The position numbers were made by a program, and so were the translations under genes. From the NCBI GenBank assembly GCA_050943575.1, contig JBMNPL010000005.1:1-45036 (forward strand): DNA of 45,036 nt, read 5' to 3'. Shown here one piece after another: positions 1-7,302 of this stretch (its first letter is position 1; every line of letters starts with the position of its first letter). The DNA is from WRCA01 sp050943575 (GTDB lineage: Bacteria; Pseudomonadota; Alphaproteobacteria; Rs-D84). Under the pieces are notes generated by a model. The model had not been told where the DNA came from, made no database searches, and worked only from the letters and a program-made list of their open reading frames with translations.

Positions 1-87
1 CATCATTTAATAAATTAGGGTCAACAGATTCTACATTTATTACTGATTTTGTTATATCTGTGTTGGTTTGTTAAACTTATCATTCAT
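1..87 (-). pseudogene. 5' end of a gene running off the left edge, apparently frameshifted
   Basis: On the minus strand a strong ribosome site (AAAGGAG, forward 94-100) sits 6 nt before an ATG at 85-87. The frame reads about eleven codons (MNDKFNKPTQI) and meets TAA. A second frame is then open to the window edge (starting TKSVINVESVDPN) but has no start of its own. Removing two bases from the ATATAAC stretch would join the two. Either the gene is broken, the assembly has an error, or this is a short leader peptide. Product unknown. Confidence 0.3.
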
Positions 88-265
88 TATAAACTCCTTT
101 GATTGTAATAATTGTAAATTATTAAATAATAAATTAAAACTAATCTTAATTTTTAAAGAAATTTTATGATACAATTCTTATAAATTCAAGTTTTAAATGT
201 TCAAAAAGATAACATTATTTGCACTTAATTCAATAAAAAATAATTTTAGTATAATATTAAAAAAT

Positions 266-1087
266 TTATTTACATAATATTTTTTTCATTTCTTCTTTTG
301 GAAAACGTTCTTGTACCCAAGTATCTGTATCATAACCTTTCCAGCCATTAGTAGTGCTGCCATCTGGATTTCTGATAACTGTATTAACAATATTTCTGTT
401 AGTATTTTTAATTTTCGTATTATAAAATATAATCTCATCAATAATTCTTGAAAGATATTCGTTTATTCTAAAATCTTCAGGAACTTTACTGCTTTGGCAG
501 AATTCTTGATATGTTAGGCATTTACTGCCAGTATTAATACGGTATGGGTCGTCAAAATTACGGGTGGCATATGCAAATCCAAGTGCAAAACACCAATATG
601 AATAATTAAGAAAGTCGCAGGTTATATCCAGCCTTGTATTAGAAAATGAATTTTTCCCCGGTGTAATTTCCCCGCTTAATGTTGAATCATGATTAAAAAA
701 AGTTACGAACTTATTATACCTGTCAGTACAATCCTTTTTATTTCCCACAACAGAACTTTTCAGAAAGTTTATATATTGTGTTTTTGTTTCAATCGGTTGA
801 TCTTTATTTTGTTGATTAGAAGATGTTGAGTACGAATTATCAGAATTATTACCACGTAAAGACCCCCTGGTACTACCACCAGCAATTGGTACAGCGCGCG
901 GCATAACCAAAGAACGAACTAATGTTGGAATATCAGAATAAAGATCAGAATAAACAGAAGAAAATAAAGAATTTGGTGTATAATTTCCTGTTATTCTGGG
1001 GGGTACAGCATTATTTATACGTGGCGAAGAAGACCATGCCGCAATTGGTAAAAATAATAAAATAGTTAAAGTATAGAGTTTTCGCAA
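266..1087 (-). CDS. Exported protein of unknown function (273 aa)
   Basis: The N-terminus MRKLYTLTILLFLPIAAWSS is a classical Sec signal peptide with likely cleavage near residue 19, so the protein should reach the periplasm or beyond. The mature part is Ser/Asn-rich at first (residues about 40-95) and then carries several cysteines (CTDRY, CDFLNYSYWCFA, KCLTYQEFCQ, final CK), which suggests disulfides. The start is TTG at 1085-1087, supported by AAGG about 8 nt upstream; no in-frame ATG lies closer. No family is recognised. It stands alone between the left-edge fragment and tRNA-Arg. Confidence 0.75.
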   Translation of the reverse strand: MRKLYTLTILLFLPIAAWSSSPRINNAVPPRITGNYTPNSLFSSVYSDLYSDIPTLVRSLVMPRAVPIAGGSTRGSLRGNNSDNSYSTSSNQQNKDQPIETKTQYINFLKSSVVGNKKDCTDRYNKFVTFFNHDSTLSGEITPGKNSFSNTRLDITCDFLNYSYWCFALGFAYATRNFDDPYRINTGSKCLTYQEFCQSSKVPEDFRINEYLSRIIDEIIFYNTKIKNTNRNIVNTVIRNPDGSTTNGWKGYDTDTWVQERFPKEEMKKILCK

Positions 1088-1190
1088 ATTTTTGCCCTTG
1101 GGTTATATTTATTATTTTACCAGAAATATATAGTTTTGAAAAGATTATTTTATAAATCGCTATATTTAAGTTTAATGTTAAATAAATATT

Positions 1191-1266
1191 TGGCGTTCCC
1201 ACCAGGACTCGAACCTGGATCTAAGTCTTAGGAGGACCTTGTTCTATCCTGTTGAACTATGGGAAC
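1191..1266 (-). tRNA. tRNA-Arg (anticodon CCU)
   Basis: The minus strand folds as a full cloverleaf: acceptor GTTCCCA/TGGGAAC, D stem GTTC/GAAC, anticodon stem AGGTC/GACTT around loop CTCCTAA (anticodon CCT, reading AGG), T arm CCAGG-TTCGAGT-CCTGG, discriminator G and an encoded CCA (forward TGG at 1191-1193). Confidence 0.97.
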
Positions 1267-1348
1267 TTAAAACCTTGTTCTAAATTACCACTCCTCTTTT
1301 TATTTTTCAAGTTTTGTTATCAAGTTTTGTTATTAAAAATAAAAATTC

Positions 1349-1377
1349 TTGCGCGTATGTTTTATGTAATGTATGAT
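1349..1377 (+). promoter_or_regulatory. Promoter of aroK-mscL, leaderless arrangement
   Basis: TTGCGC (1349-1354) and TATGAT (1372-1377) are separated by 17 nt. Only 6 nt separate the -10 box from the ATG at 1384, so transcription would begin at the start codon. Confidence 0.5.
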
Positions 1378-1383
1378 TTGAAC

Positions 1384-1938
1384 ATGCATAATTTAGATAT
1401 AATTTTAGATAAACCAATAGTAATGGTTGGATTAATGGGCGCGGGCAAAACATCAATTGGACGAATGTTGGCGCGTCGTTTAGATATTCCTTTTGTTGAT
1501 ACTGATAAAGAAATAGAAGCTGCCTCGGGTTGTAGTGTGGTTGATATTTTTTCTTTATATGGCGAAGGGGAATTTCGCCGTGTAGAAGAACGCATTTTTA
1601 AACGATTATTGGACTCCCCACCATATTTAAAAGTTATTTCAACAGGCGAGGGTGCATTTATTACCCCAATAGTTAGAGAACTTGCACGTAAAAAAGCATT
1701 AACTATTTGGTTAAAAGCAGATGTTGATTTATTGGTAAAAAGAACAACTTTTCGTGATACCAGACCTCAATTATTAAATGCAGATCCTAAAAAAATCCTT
1801 TCTACTTTAATTGCGGAAAGATATGATATTTATGCCCAAGCAGATATAGTTGTTGAAACTAAAGATGAGCATTTATCAAAAACACTTAATAAAACAATTA
1901 ATGCAATAAAAAAATATCAAAAGGAAAAAAAATCATGA
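1384..1938 (+). CDS. aroK: Shikimate kinase
   Basis: Phosphorylates shikimate to shikimate 3-phosphate with ATP, the fifth step of the chorismate pathway, in the cytoplasm. Visible: Walker A GLMGAGKTS near residue 18, shikimate-site DTDKEIE, FRRVEE, and lid arginine in DTRPQLL. The loop that is normally a GGG motif reads STGEGAF, so a glycine that contacts substrate is replaced by Glu. From ATG 1384 the protein is 184 aa, the usual family length; in-frame ATGs at 1357 and 1369 are possible but lie inside the likely promoter. aroB, a common neighbour, is not here; the gene ends in an ATGA overlap with mscL. Confidence 0.93.
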   Translation: MHNLDIILDKPIVMVGLMGAGKTSIGRMLARRLDIPFVDTDKEIEAASGCSVVDIFSLYGEGEFRRVEERIFKRLLDSPPYLKVISTGEGAFITPIVRELARKKALTIWLKADVDLLVKRTTFRDTRPQLLNADPKKILSTLIAERYDIYAQADIVVETKDEHLSKTLNKTINAIKKYQKEKKS

Positions 1939-2441
1939 AAAAATTTTTAGCAGAATTTCGAGAATTTGCCGAACGTGGCAGCGCAATAGATATGGCGGTT
2001 GGTGTTATTGCTGGTGCGGCTATGAACAGCGTTGTAAATTCTTTGGTCAAAGATATAATTATGCCACCGATTGGTTTATTGCTTGGTAATATGGATATGT
2101 CTGAAATTACAATCGCTTTGTCTGGAAACACAAAAATAGGGATAGGGCTGTTTTTAAATTCCGTAGTTGGATTTATACTGACTATGTTTGCTGTATTTTT
2201 ATTTGTTAAATCTTTTAATAAAGTACGTACAAAAAAAGCATCAGATAAACGAGAATGTCCGTTTTGTCTTTCTAGTATTCCTTTGAAAGCAACAAAATGT
2301 TCGTTTTGTTGTTCCGCTGTTAAACCTGTAATTAATAAATCTTTACCAAAAGATGATGGGTTAGAAAAATTAATTGACGGGATAAACCCGATAAAAAATA
2401 TAAAATCAGTAAAGAAAATATATAAAAAAATAGTAAAATAA
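1935..2441 (+). CDS. mscL: Large-conductance mechanosensitive channel MscL
   Basis: An inner-membrane homopentamer that opens under membrane tension to release solutes during hypo-osmotic shock. The N-terminal helix (FREFAERGSAIDMAVGVI), first membrane segment (about residues 17-45, ending in IIMPPIGLLLG) and second segment (about 70-95) match the family. After them comes a CPFC-x13-CSFC zinc-ribbon-like segment, a C-terminal form also found in other MscL proteins, and a basic tail, giving 168 aa against about 136 in E. coli. Translation is probably coupled to aroK through the 4-nt overlap. Confidence 0.95.
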   Translation: MKKFLAEFREFAERGSAIDMAVGVIAGAAMNSVVNSLVKDIIMPPIGLLLGNMDMSEITIALSGNTKIGIGLFLNSVVGFILTMFAVFLFVKSFNKVRTKKASDKRECPFCLSSIPLKATKCSFCCSAVKPVINKSLPKDDGLEKLIDGINPIKNIKSVKKIYKKIVK

Positions 2442-2468
2442 ACAATAAAACACAGAGCTATTTTTGCT

Positions 2469-2497
2469 TTGACACTTGTTTTGTTGGATAGTATGAT
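2469..2497 (+). promoter_or_regulatory. Promoter of the M23 peptidase-bactofilin operon, leaderless arrangement
   Basis: TTGACA (2469-2474), 17-nt spacer, TATGAT (2492-2497); the ATG follows after 9 nt, leaving no room for a ribosome site. The preceding TTTTTGC joined to TTGACA recurs upstream of the gene at 21687. Confidence 0.65.
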
Positions 2498-2506
2498 AAA
2501 TCTGTT

Positions 2507-3781
2507 ATGTTAAATTGGATAGCCAGACAATATTCTTCTCTATCTGCGCTTTTAACTGCCCCCTTTCGGGCGGTGTGGCGTGCGATATGTAAAATTTTCC
2601 CAGATCGAGATATTACAATTATTTCTGGCGGGGATTTAGTTTCATATCATCAAACTTCTTTTTGGCGTGTTGCGCGTAGTTTGGGTAAAGTTTTTTTAAT
2701 ATTCTGGGCAATTTGGGCAACTTATGTATTTGTTTATCATCGTCCATTGTTGCAAAAACGTACGCGTCAGTTAGAAGAGGCCAGAACTCAACATGCTAGG
2801 TATGTGTCCGATTTGAATACTTTTTATGCAAGATATTCAAAGTTGCATAAAGAAATGAATGACATAGATGATAAATTGATTAATAACAAAAATATGAAGC
2901 AGGGCGCTCAAGAAGCATTATTTAAACGTCGTGTAAACACTTGGGCACAAATTGAAATGTTGGGAACGCGTATAAAAAATATGATGACAGACGAAGATTA
3001 TACACCAGAAATTAAAAATTTATCTGAACTTTCTTTGGAATATGAATTAACTCGTGAAGAAAATCGTCAATTATTTGAAGCTAATAGAGAAATGGAAAAA
3101 TATGTGGCTATAGTTAGTGATGCTTCTATTCAAATTTATGATCGTGTATCAAAATTAACAAATGATAATTTGAATAAGATTAATAAAAGTATGTCCAAAA
3201 TACATAATACTTTGGCTGGTTTAGGGCTTAATAGTCGCGCATTATCGCAGAAAGCAATGGCTATGAACAATAGTATTGTGGGCGGTGCAATTTCTCCGCT
3301 AGATTTAGATAAAGATATAGATCCAAAATACAAAGAATTAGCGAACAAGATAGAATTATGGCAGGGACTATCGCGCGCAGCCGCTGCGTTACCAATAGGT
3401 GCCCCAGTTACAAATGCTACGATAACTTCAAGATATGGTGAAAGAGAGCATCCATTAGATGGTAAAATAAAACCACACACAGGGATTGACTTTGCTGGTA
3501 AAATAGGGACACCTTTATATGCAGTTGCACCAGGTAAGGTTATTTTTGTTGGTGATAAAAATGGATACGGTAAAGTTGTTGAAATTGATCATGGTATGGG
3601 CTTTACTACTTTATATGCTCATTTATCAAAGTTTCGTACTCAACGTGGAGATATAGTTCGTGCCAGAGATATTATAGGGTTGGGCGGAAATTCTGGTCGT
3701 ACAACTGGTCCACATTTACATTATGAAATAAGGTATAACAATCAACCGTTTAACCCATATAGTTTTGTAAAAGGGGGATAA
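2507..3781 (+). CDS. M23 (LytM-type) peptidoglycan endopeptidase, membrane anchored
   Basis: Predicted zinc endopeptidase that cuts peptide cross-links of murein in the periplasm. A cytoplasmic N-terminus of about 60 residues precedes one membrane segment (about 61-78, VFLIFWAIWATYVFVY), a long coiled-coil stretch (about 80-230), then the LytM domain (about 310-420). Zinc ligands are present in HTGID (near residue 324) and HLHYE (near 402-404), so the enzyme should be active rather than an EnvC-like regulator. It is followed by a bactofilin gene after 4 nt; M23-bactofilin pairs control cell shape in several Proteobacteria, and the topology here (cytoplasmic tail able to touch bactofilin) fits that role. 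Confidence 0.92.
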   Translation: MLNWIARQYSSLSALLTAPFRAVWRAICKIFPDRDITIISGGDLVSYHQTSFWRVARSLGKVFLIFWAIWATYVFVYHRPLLQKRTRQLEEARTQHARYVSDLNTFYARYSKLHKEMNDIDDKLINNKNMKQGAQEALFKRRVNTWAQIEMLGTRIKNMMTDEDYTPEIKNLSELSLEYELTREENRQLFEANREMEKYVAIVSDASIQIYDRVSKLTNDNLNKINKSMSKIHNTLAGLGLNSRALSQKAMAMNNSIVGGAISPLDLDKDIDPKYKELANKIELWQGLSRAAAALPIGAPVTNATITSRYGEREHPLDGKIKPHTGIDFAGKIGTPLYAVAPGKVIFVGDKNGYGKVVEIDHGMGFTTLYAHLSKFRTQRGDIVRARDIIGLGGNSGRTTGPHLHYEIRYNNQPFNPYSFVKGG

Positions 3782-3785
3782 TAAT

Positions 3786-4142
3786 ATGTTTGCATTTACA
3801 AATTCTAAAGAAAAAAATAGTCCAACTATAGTTGGGGCGGGGGCTAAAGTTATTGGTGATATCAAAGGTGCTAATATAGTCCAAATTCATGGTCAAGTAA
3901 ATGGTAAGGTTATGGCAGATACTTTGGTTGTTGGGCGTGGCGGTAAGATTATTGGCAAAGTTGTTGCAAAAAATTTATTTTTACACGGAATGATTGATGG
4001 GCCTGCGACAGTTGATACTGCCAATATTTTTGCAGATGCAGAAATGACGGGAGTTTTGTCTTATAAAAAATTAAATATAACTAATAATAATAAGTTAAAC
4101 TGTAAATTAGTTTGCAGAAAAGGCGGAGAATGTGATGTTTAA
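3786..4142 (+). CDS. Bactofilin
   Basis: A cytoskeletal protein that forms membrane-associated filaments from a right-handed beta-helix. The central region (about residues 15-100) has the periodic pattern of the family: IVGAGAKVIGDIKG, QIHGQVNGKV, VVGRGGKIIGKV. At 118 aa it is a compact member with short tails. It likely positions the M23 peptidase encoded just upstream, by analogy with known bactofilin-peptidase partners; that role is inferred from context. Its 3' end overlaps the next gene, and its last codons carry that gene's ribosome site (AGGCGGAGA, 4121-4129). Confidence 0.92.
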   Translation: MFAFTNSKEKNSPTIVGAGAKVIGDIKGANIVQIHGQVNGKVMADTLVVGRGGKIIGKVVAKNLFLHGMIDGPATVDTANIFADAEMTGVLSYKKLNITNNNKLNCKLVCRKGGECDV

Positions 4143-4575
4143 TGGTAATATTTATATTGCTTCGGATCATCGCGGAGTAGGGTTAAAATTATATCTGATT
4201 GAAATGTTGTCAGCTGCTGGATATGAAGTAAAAAATCTAGGTACGGATAATCCGAAAGAAGAGATTGATTTTCCAGAAATCACTAAACGTGTATCTGATG
4301 CAATGTTATCGGACACGAATTCTAGGGGGATACTTTTATGTGGAACTGGTGCAGGGGTTCAGATAGCTGCAAATAGATATCGCCATATTCGCGCATCCAG
4401 ATGCGAAAGACCAGAACAGGCGCGTGCAGATAGACATCATAATGATATAAATGTTCTTGCGCTGGCTGCGGATGAAACTGATCCGGAAATTGCGATGCTT
4501 TGTGCGTCAGAGTTTTTAGAAACGCCGTTTGATGCGGTTGAGCGTCGTATAAGACGAATTAAAGCGATTTCTTAA
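4135..4575 (+). CDS. rpiB: Ribose-5-phosphate isomerase B
   Basis: Interconverts ribose 5-phosphate and ribulose 5-phosphate in the non-oxidative pentose phosphate pathway. The RpiB/LacAB signatures are clear: ASDHRG near the N-terminus (phosphate-binding and catalytic region), LLCGTGAGVQIAANR carrying the catalytic cysteine, and RCERPEQARADRHHNDINVL. Length 146 aa is normal. GTG at 4132 directly before the ATG is an alternative start. It overlaps bactofilin by 8 nt, so the two are co-translated although functionally unrelated. Confidence 0.95.
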   Translation: MFNGNIYIASDHRGVGLKLYLIEMLSAAGYEVKNLGTDNPKEEIDFPEITKRVSDAMLSDTNSRGILLCGTGAGVQIAANRYRHIRASRCERPEQARADRHHNDINVLALAADETDPEIAMLCASEFLETPFDAVERRIRRIKAIS

Positions 4576-4599
4576 TAAAAAACACAAAGAGGAATTATT

Positions 4600-4953
4600 A
4601 TGGCAGAATTGTTAATCCTTTTAATAGCTGTATTATGTATAGTTTTTCTGATTTTTTTGATTCAGATTCCGATATTTATCGCCAAAGGGCGCGGATTATC
4701 TGGGACTGATATAACTACAATCATAGTTTTATCATGGTGTGGATTATTTTTAGGAATTACTTGGTTTGTGGCATTGATTTTTTCGCTGATTTGGGCACCA
4801 AAAGCAATAGTTGATGGATGTGAGACTTGTGGAAATATAATAAAACAGCAAGATGCTGCAGATCAAATTGAAAAATTATATAAATTACAAAAGCGCGGAA
4901 TAATAACGAAGAAAGAATTTGACGCAGAAAAGAAAAAGATTTTATCTAAATAA
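4600..4953 (+). CDS. Small membrane protein with superinfection-immunity-like and SHOCT domains
   Basis: 117 aa. Residues about 4-30 and 40-68 form two membrane helices separated by AKGRGLSGTDITTIIVLSW; this layout, with WFVALIFSLIWA at the end of the second helix, resembles the Imm_superinfect family (T4 Imm-like). The C-terminus, IEKLYKLQKRGIITKKEFD, is a SHOCT motif, a short helical module often appended to membrane or stress proteins. A GAGG ribosome site precedes the ATG. Function unknown; such proteins are common in chromosomes and need not be phage related. Confidence 0.75.
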   Translation: MAELLILLIAVLCIVFLIFLIQIPIFIAKGRGLSGTDITTIIVLSWCGLFLGITWFVALIFSLIWAPKAIVDGCETCGNIIKQQDAADQIEKLYKLQKRGIITKKEFDAEKKKILSK

Positions 4954-5385
4954 AATAATATTTAAGTAAAATAAATAGTTATTATGCATTTTTTTTAGTT
5001 TTATCAAAGAGACAGGGCGACCATCTCTTTGATGTAATCATGTTATCATTGGCGGATAATGTATATTATGTATAGTTACAATAATTAAAACGCGAATTTT
5101 ATTATAAATTGTCATAATTTGCAGATTTTGTAAGTTTTTAGAATTGTTGTGGTTTCTGATAGTTTTTATAAAGAAAAAATATTATAAAATAATCATAGAC
5201 CGCGCGCTAAAAAATAATATAAAAATAATATTTAGTATTTTTATATTATAATAATCAGATACGAATTATAACTCTCAAAAAAATAAAGAATTTACTTTAA
5301 CAATATTTATTTTATTGATTGATTTAACTATATTATTATAAATAATTTATGGGGATAGAACATAATATTATATATTAATAAGAAT
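4954..5385. other. AT-rich spacer without recognisable genes
   Basis: This 432-nt stretch contains no convincing coding region on either strand. Its main features are a perfect 10-bp hairpin at 5003-5033 and several short A/T palindromes around 5200-5260 and 5330-5380. Part may hold 3' sequence of the SRP RNA transcript coming from the right. Confidence 0.6.
5003..5033. repeat. Perfect 10-bp inverted repeat with 11-nt GC-rich loop
   Basis: ATCAAAGAGA (5003-5012) is complementary to TCTCTTTGAT (5024-5033) around the loop CAGGGCGACCA. No T-run follows on either strand, so a standard terminator is unlikely. The loop shares GGGCGACC with 5386-5393 at the SRP RNA 3' end. Confidence 0.6.
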
Positions 5386-5455
5386 GGGCGACCCGATATG
5401 AAACGATGGGCTGCTGGTTTCCCCCTGACCCGCTGGCGCTCTGCTTCGTCCGCCC
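5386..5455 (-). ncRNA. ffs: Signal recognition particle RNA (4.5S type), compact
   Basis: The minus strand contains the universally conserved SRP helix 8 core: GGGTCAGG (GTCAG at forward 5425-5429), a GG-GAAA-CC tetraloop hairpin (GAAA at 5418-5421), then AGCAGCC (5409-5415). The ends pair as GGGC(G)GAC with GTCGCCC. It would bind Ffh to target nascent membrane proteins. About 70 nt can be delimited, shorter than the usual 95-115 nt; exact ends are uncertain. Local GC content stands out sharply from the AT-rich flanks, as expected for a structured RNA. Confidence 0.85.
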
Positions 5456-5488
5456 GTTTATAAAATTTATATTATTTTTATACAAAAG

Positions 5489-6154
5489 TCAAATAAGATT
5501 AGCATCTTGTAATATTTTTTTGTCATTTATTAACATTCCGGAATAAATTTTTGTCCCTGTTTTTACGCCTAATCTGGCGCTAATTAATACCCGTTCGGCA
5601 ATCTTTTTCCCCGTTGAAAATAAAGGAATAATTTCTATATCCCCTGCTTTACCGTTATATAATGCCGCAATAACTTCACCAGCTACGTTGGTATCAATAA
5701 TTGTGTAAAAATATCCACGTGGTTTAACTCGTTTTAAGCAAGTCATAGTCCATTTATTTAAATCTACATTATGATGTGCGCCGTGTTTTGCGGCATTTCC
5801 CTTGAAATAAGGCGGATTTGTTATAACCGCATCAAAGGTTTTTGAGGTTTTCCAACTTAAAATATCTTCGTTTAATAATTTTATTTGTCTGTTATTTAAT
5901 TCGGCATTTTTTTCAGCTTCCCTTAACATTTTTTGAGATATATCAATTCCAGTAATTTCTAAATCAGGTTTATGTTCCAATAAACATAATGAAACGCCCC
6001 CAGTGCCAATACCAACATCCAAAATGTTTTTAATTTTTGTATTTTTTGCGATAAATGCCGCCAGCCAAACCGCATCACTGGTTAAATTATAGTCTCCGCG
6101 GTAAAATTTAACACGACCGCCTAATACAGTAAAAAAAACTTGTTTTTGATTCAT
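5489..6154 (-). CDS. tRNA1(Val) A37 N6-methyltransferase-like (TrmN6 family)
   Basis: A SAM-dependent methyltransferase of the small-domain class. SAM-binding ILDVGIGTGGVSLCLL lies near residues 40-55, the acidic ribose contact in ITGIDIS follows, and the adenine-N6 catalytic motif NPPYF appears near residue 113. In this family NPPY enzymes methylate A37 of tRNA-Val; the substrate here is inferred. The start is taken as ATG 6152-6154 (221 aa), because a TTG two codons upstream lies within the promoter spacing. No ribosome site is visible. Confidence 0.85.
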   Translation of the reverse strand: MNQKQVFFTVLGGRVKFYRGDYNLTSDAVWLAAFIAKNTKIKNILDVGIGTGGVSLCLLEHKPDLEITGIDISQKMLREAEKNAELNNRQIKLLNEDILSWKTSKTFDAVITNPPYFKGNAAKHGAHHNVDLNKWTMTCLKRVKPRGYFYTIIDTNVAGEVIAALYNGKAGDIEIIPLFSTGKKIAERVLISARLGVKTGTKIYSGMLINDKKILQDANLI

Positions 6155-6161
6155 ACACAAT

Positions 6162-6190
6162 ATAATATACTTTCATATAAAAAATGTAAA
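6162..6190 (-). promoter_or_regulatory. Promoter of the TrmN6-like gene, leaderless arrangement
   Basis: On the minus strand TTTACA (forward 6185-6190), 17-nt spacer, TATTAT (6162-6167), then 7 nt to the ATG. Confidence 0.5.
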
Positions 6191-6214
6191 TTATAAAAAA
6201 TAAAAGGTTGTTTA

Positions 6215-7246
6215 ATGTTTGATATAACTTTAGTAGTTCAATCAGCTGTAAGTAGTTTTAATAATATTGCATTACATAGTCCAGACTTTTTTTGGACCAC
6301 CCTGCTCTGTTTGCCTATTTTTATAGTGTTCTGGATTTTTGCACCTGAAATTTCTGCCAAATTTTTACCAGATTCTAAAAAACGTTTAAAAACAATCGCT
6401 GTATGGAGTATTGTTTTTATCGCTGTATGGTTATTAACTCATGAAAGTTTTAATTCTTTGCGTGATGGGATTACTTTCGGTATTTCAACATTAACCGCAA
6501 TATGTGTTTTTGGCATCGGGGTTTTTGCTGGTTGGCGTATTCCGTCATTCACTAATCTGGTAAAAATCAAAGAAAAATGGCGTAAAATAGCAGATATTGT
6601 TGCACCGGTAAGTGTTGCAATTTTAGTCGGATTGTGTGCATGGGGAACATGGCAAACTGTTTTAGTTCAATTTGTTGCTGCATTACTGGGGTTTTACACT
6701 GGTCGTTTAATGGTTTATCGCAATCGCTATCAAATGGAACCCGAATGGTTATCAATCATTTTGATGGGCACATTACTTTTCGGATTAATTATGCAACCAG
6801 AATTTTTTCGATTCGGTCAATTGGGGCATTTAACAATTATTCATATTTTCTTTTTGATTATAACATTAATAACAATTATTGGTAGTATAATGATGCGTTT
6901 AGTTAAACCGACAGGTTGGTTAACAAATTCGCATTATAAAAAATTAATGTGGTTGATACGTTTAGGGGTTATATTAGCACTTATTTTATTTATTTTGACT
7001 GAAAACGCATTGGCTTTTGCAATACTGGGGATCGGTATACTTATACAAGCGTTTGTAATAATACGTCATAATACTCCAAAAAATATTAATATATTAGAAA
7101 ATTGGTCTGAAGACTTATGGATTTTATCTTTGGGATTATTTGGTTTGTTAACAACTATGCCGGTGCTGATTTGTGCCGCGATAATTCTTGCTCGGGTTAA
7201 GAAAAATAAATTTGATGCCAAAGCAGCGATTAAAAGTTTGTTATAA
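6215..7246 (+). CDS. Polytopic membrane protein of unknown function (343 aa)
   Basis: About nine to ten hydrophobic segments fill the protein (for example about residues 27-45, 63-78, 88-106, 129-160, 176-195, 205-228, 245-262, 265-283, 300-328). It lacks a signal peptide and obvious catalytic motifs. The start ATG follows AAAGG by about 7 nt. It is divergent from the TrmN6-like gene and precedes lpxA, which has its own -10 box. I do not recognise the family; a transporter or envelope-assembly role is only a guess from topology and neighbours. Confidence 0.7.
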   Translation: MFDITLVVQSAVSSFNNIALHSPDFFWTTLLCLPIFIVFWIFAPEISAKFLPDSKKRLKTIAVWSIVFIAVWLLTHESFNSLRDGITFGISTLTAICVFGIGVFAGWRIPSFTNLVKIKEKWRKIADIVAPVSVAILVGLCAWGTWQTVLVQFVAALLGFYTGRLMVYRNRYQMEPEWLSIILMGTLLFGLIMQPEFFRFGQLGHLTIIHIFFLIITLITIIGSIMMRLVKPTGWLTNSHYKKLMWLIRLGVILALILFILTENALAFAILGIGILIQAFVIIRHNTPKNINILENWSEDLWILSLGLFGLLTTMPVLICAAIILARVKKNKFDAKAAIKSLL

Positions 7247-7287
7247 TTTGTGATATTAATTGAATACATATTTTATAGTGTTAAGTC

Positions 7288-7293
7288 TATAAT
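7288..7293 (+). promoter_or_regulatory. -10 box upstream of lpxA
   Basis: TATAAT lies 9 nt before the lpxA ATG. TTGAAT at 7260-7265 is 22 nt away, too far for a normal -35, so the upstream element is unclear. Confidence 0.4.
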
Positions 7294-7302
7294 ACTTTTA
7301 CT

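Noticed and set aside
1252..1383. Upstream extension of aroK
   Set aside because: It would start inside tRNA-Arg and adds residues absent from shikimate kinases; the promoter lies within it.
4600..4953. Superinfection-immunity-like protein as evidence of a prophage
   Set aside because: No phage genes nearby; this domain with SHOCT is common in bacterial chromosomes.
5003..5033. Hairpin as a rho-independent terminator
   Set aside because: No T-run on the 3' side on either strand; the only T-run lies upstream of the stem on the plus strand.
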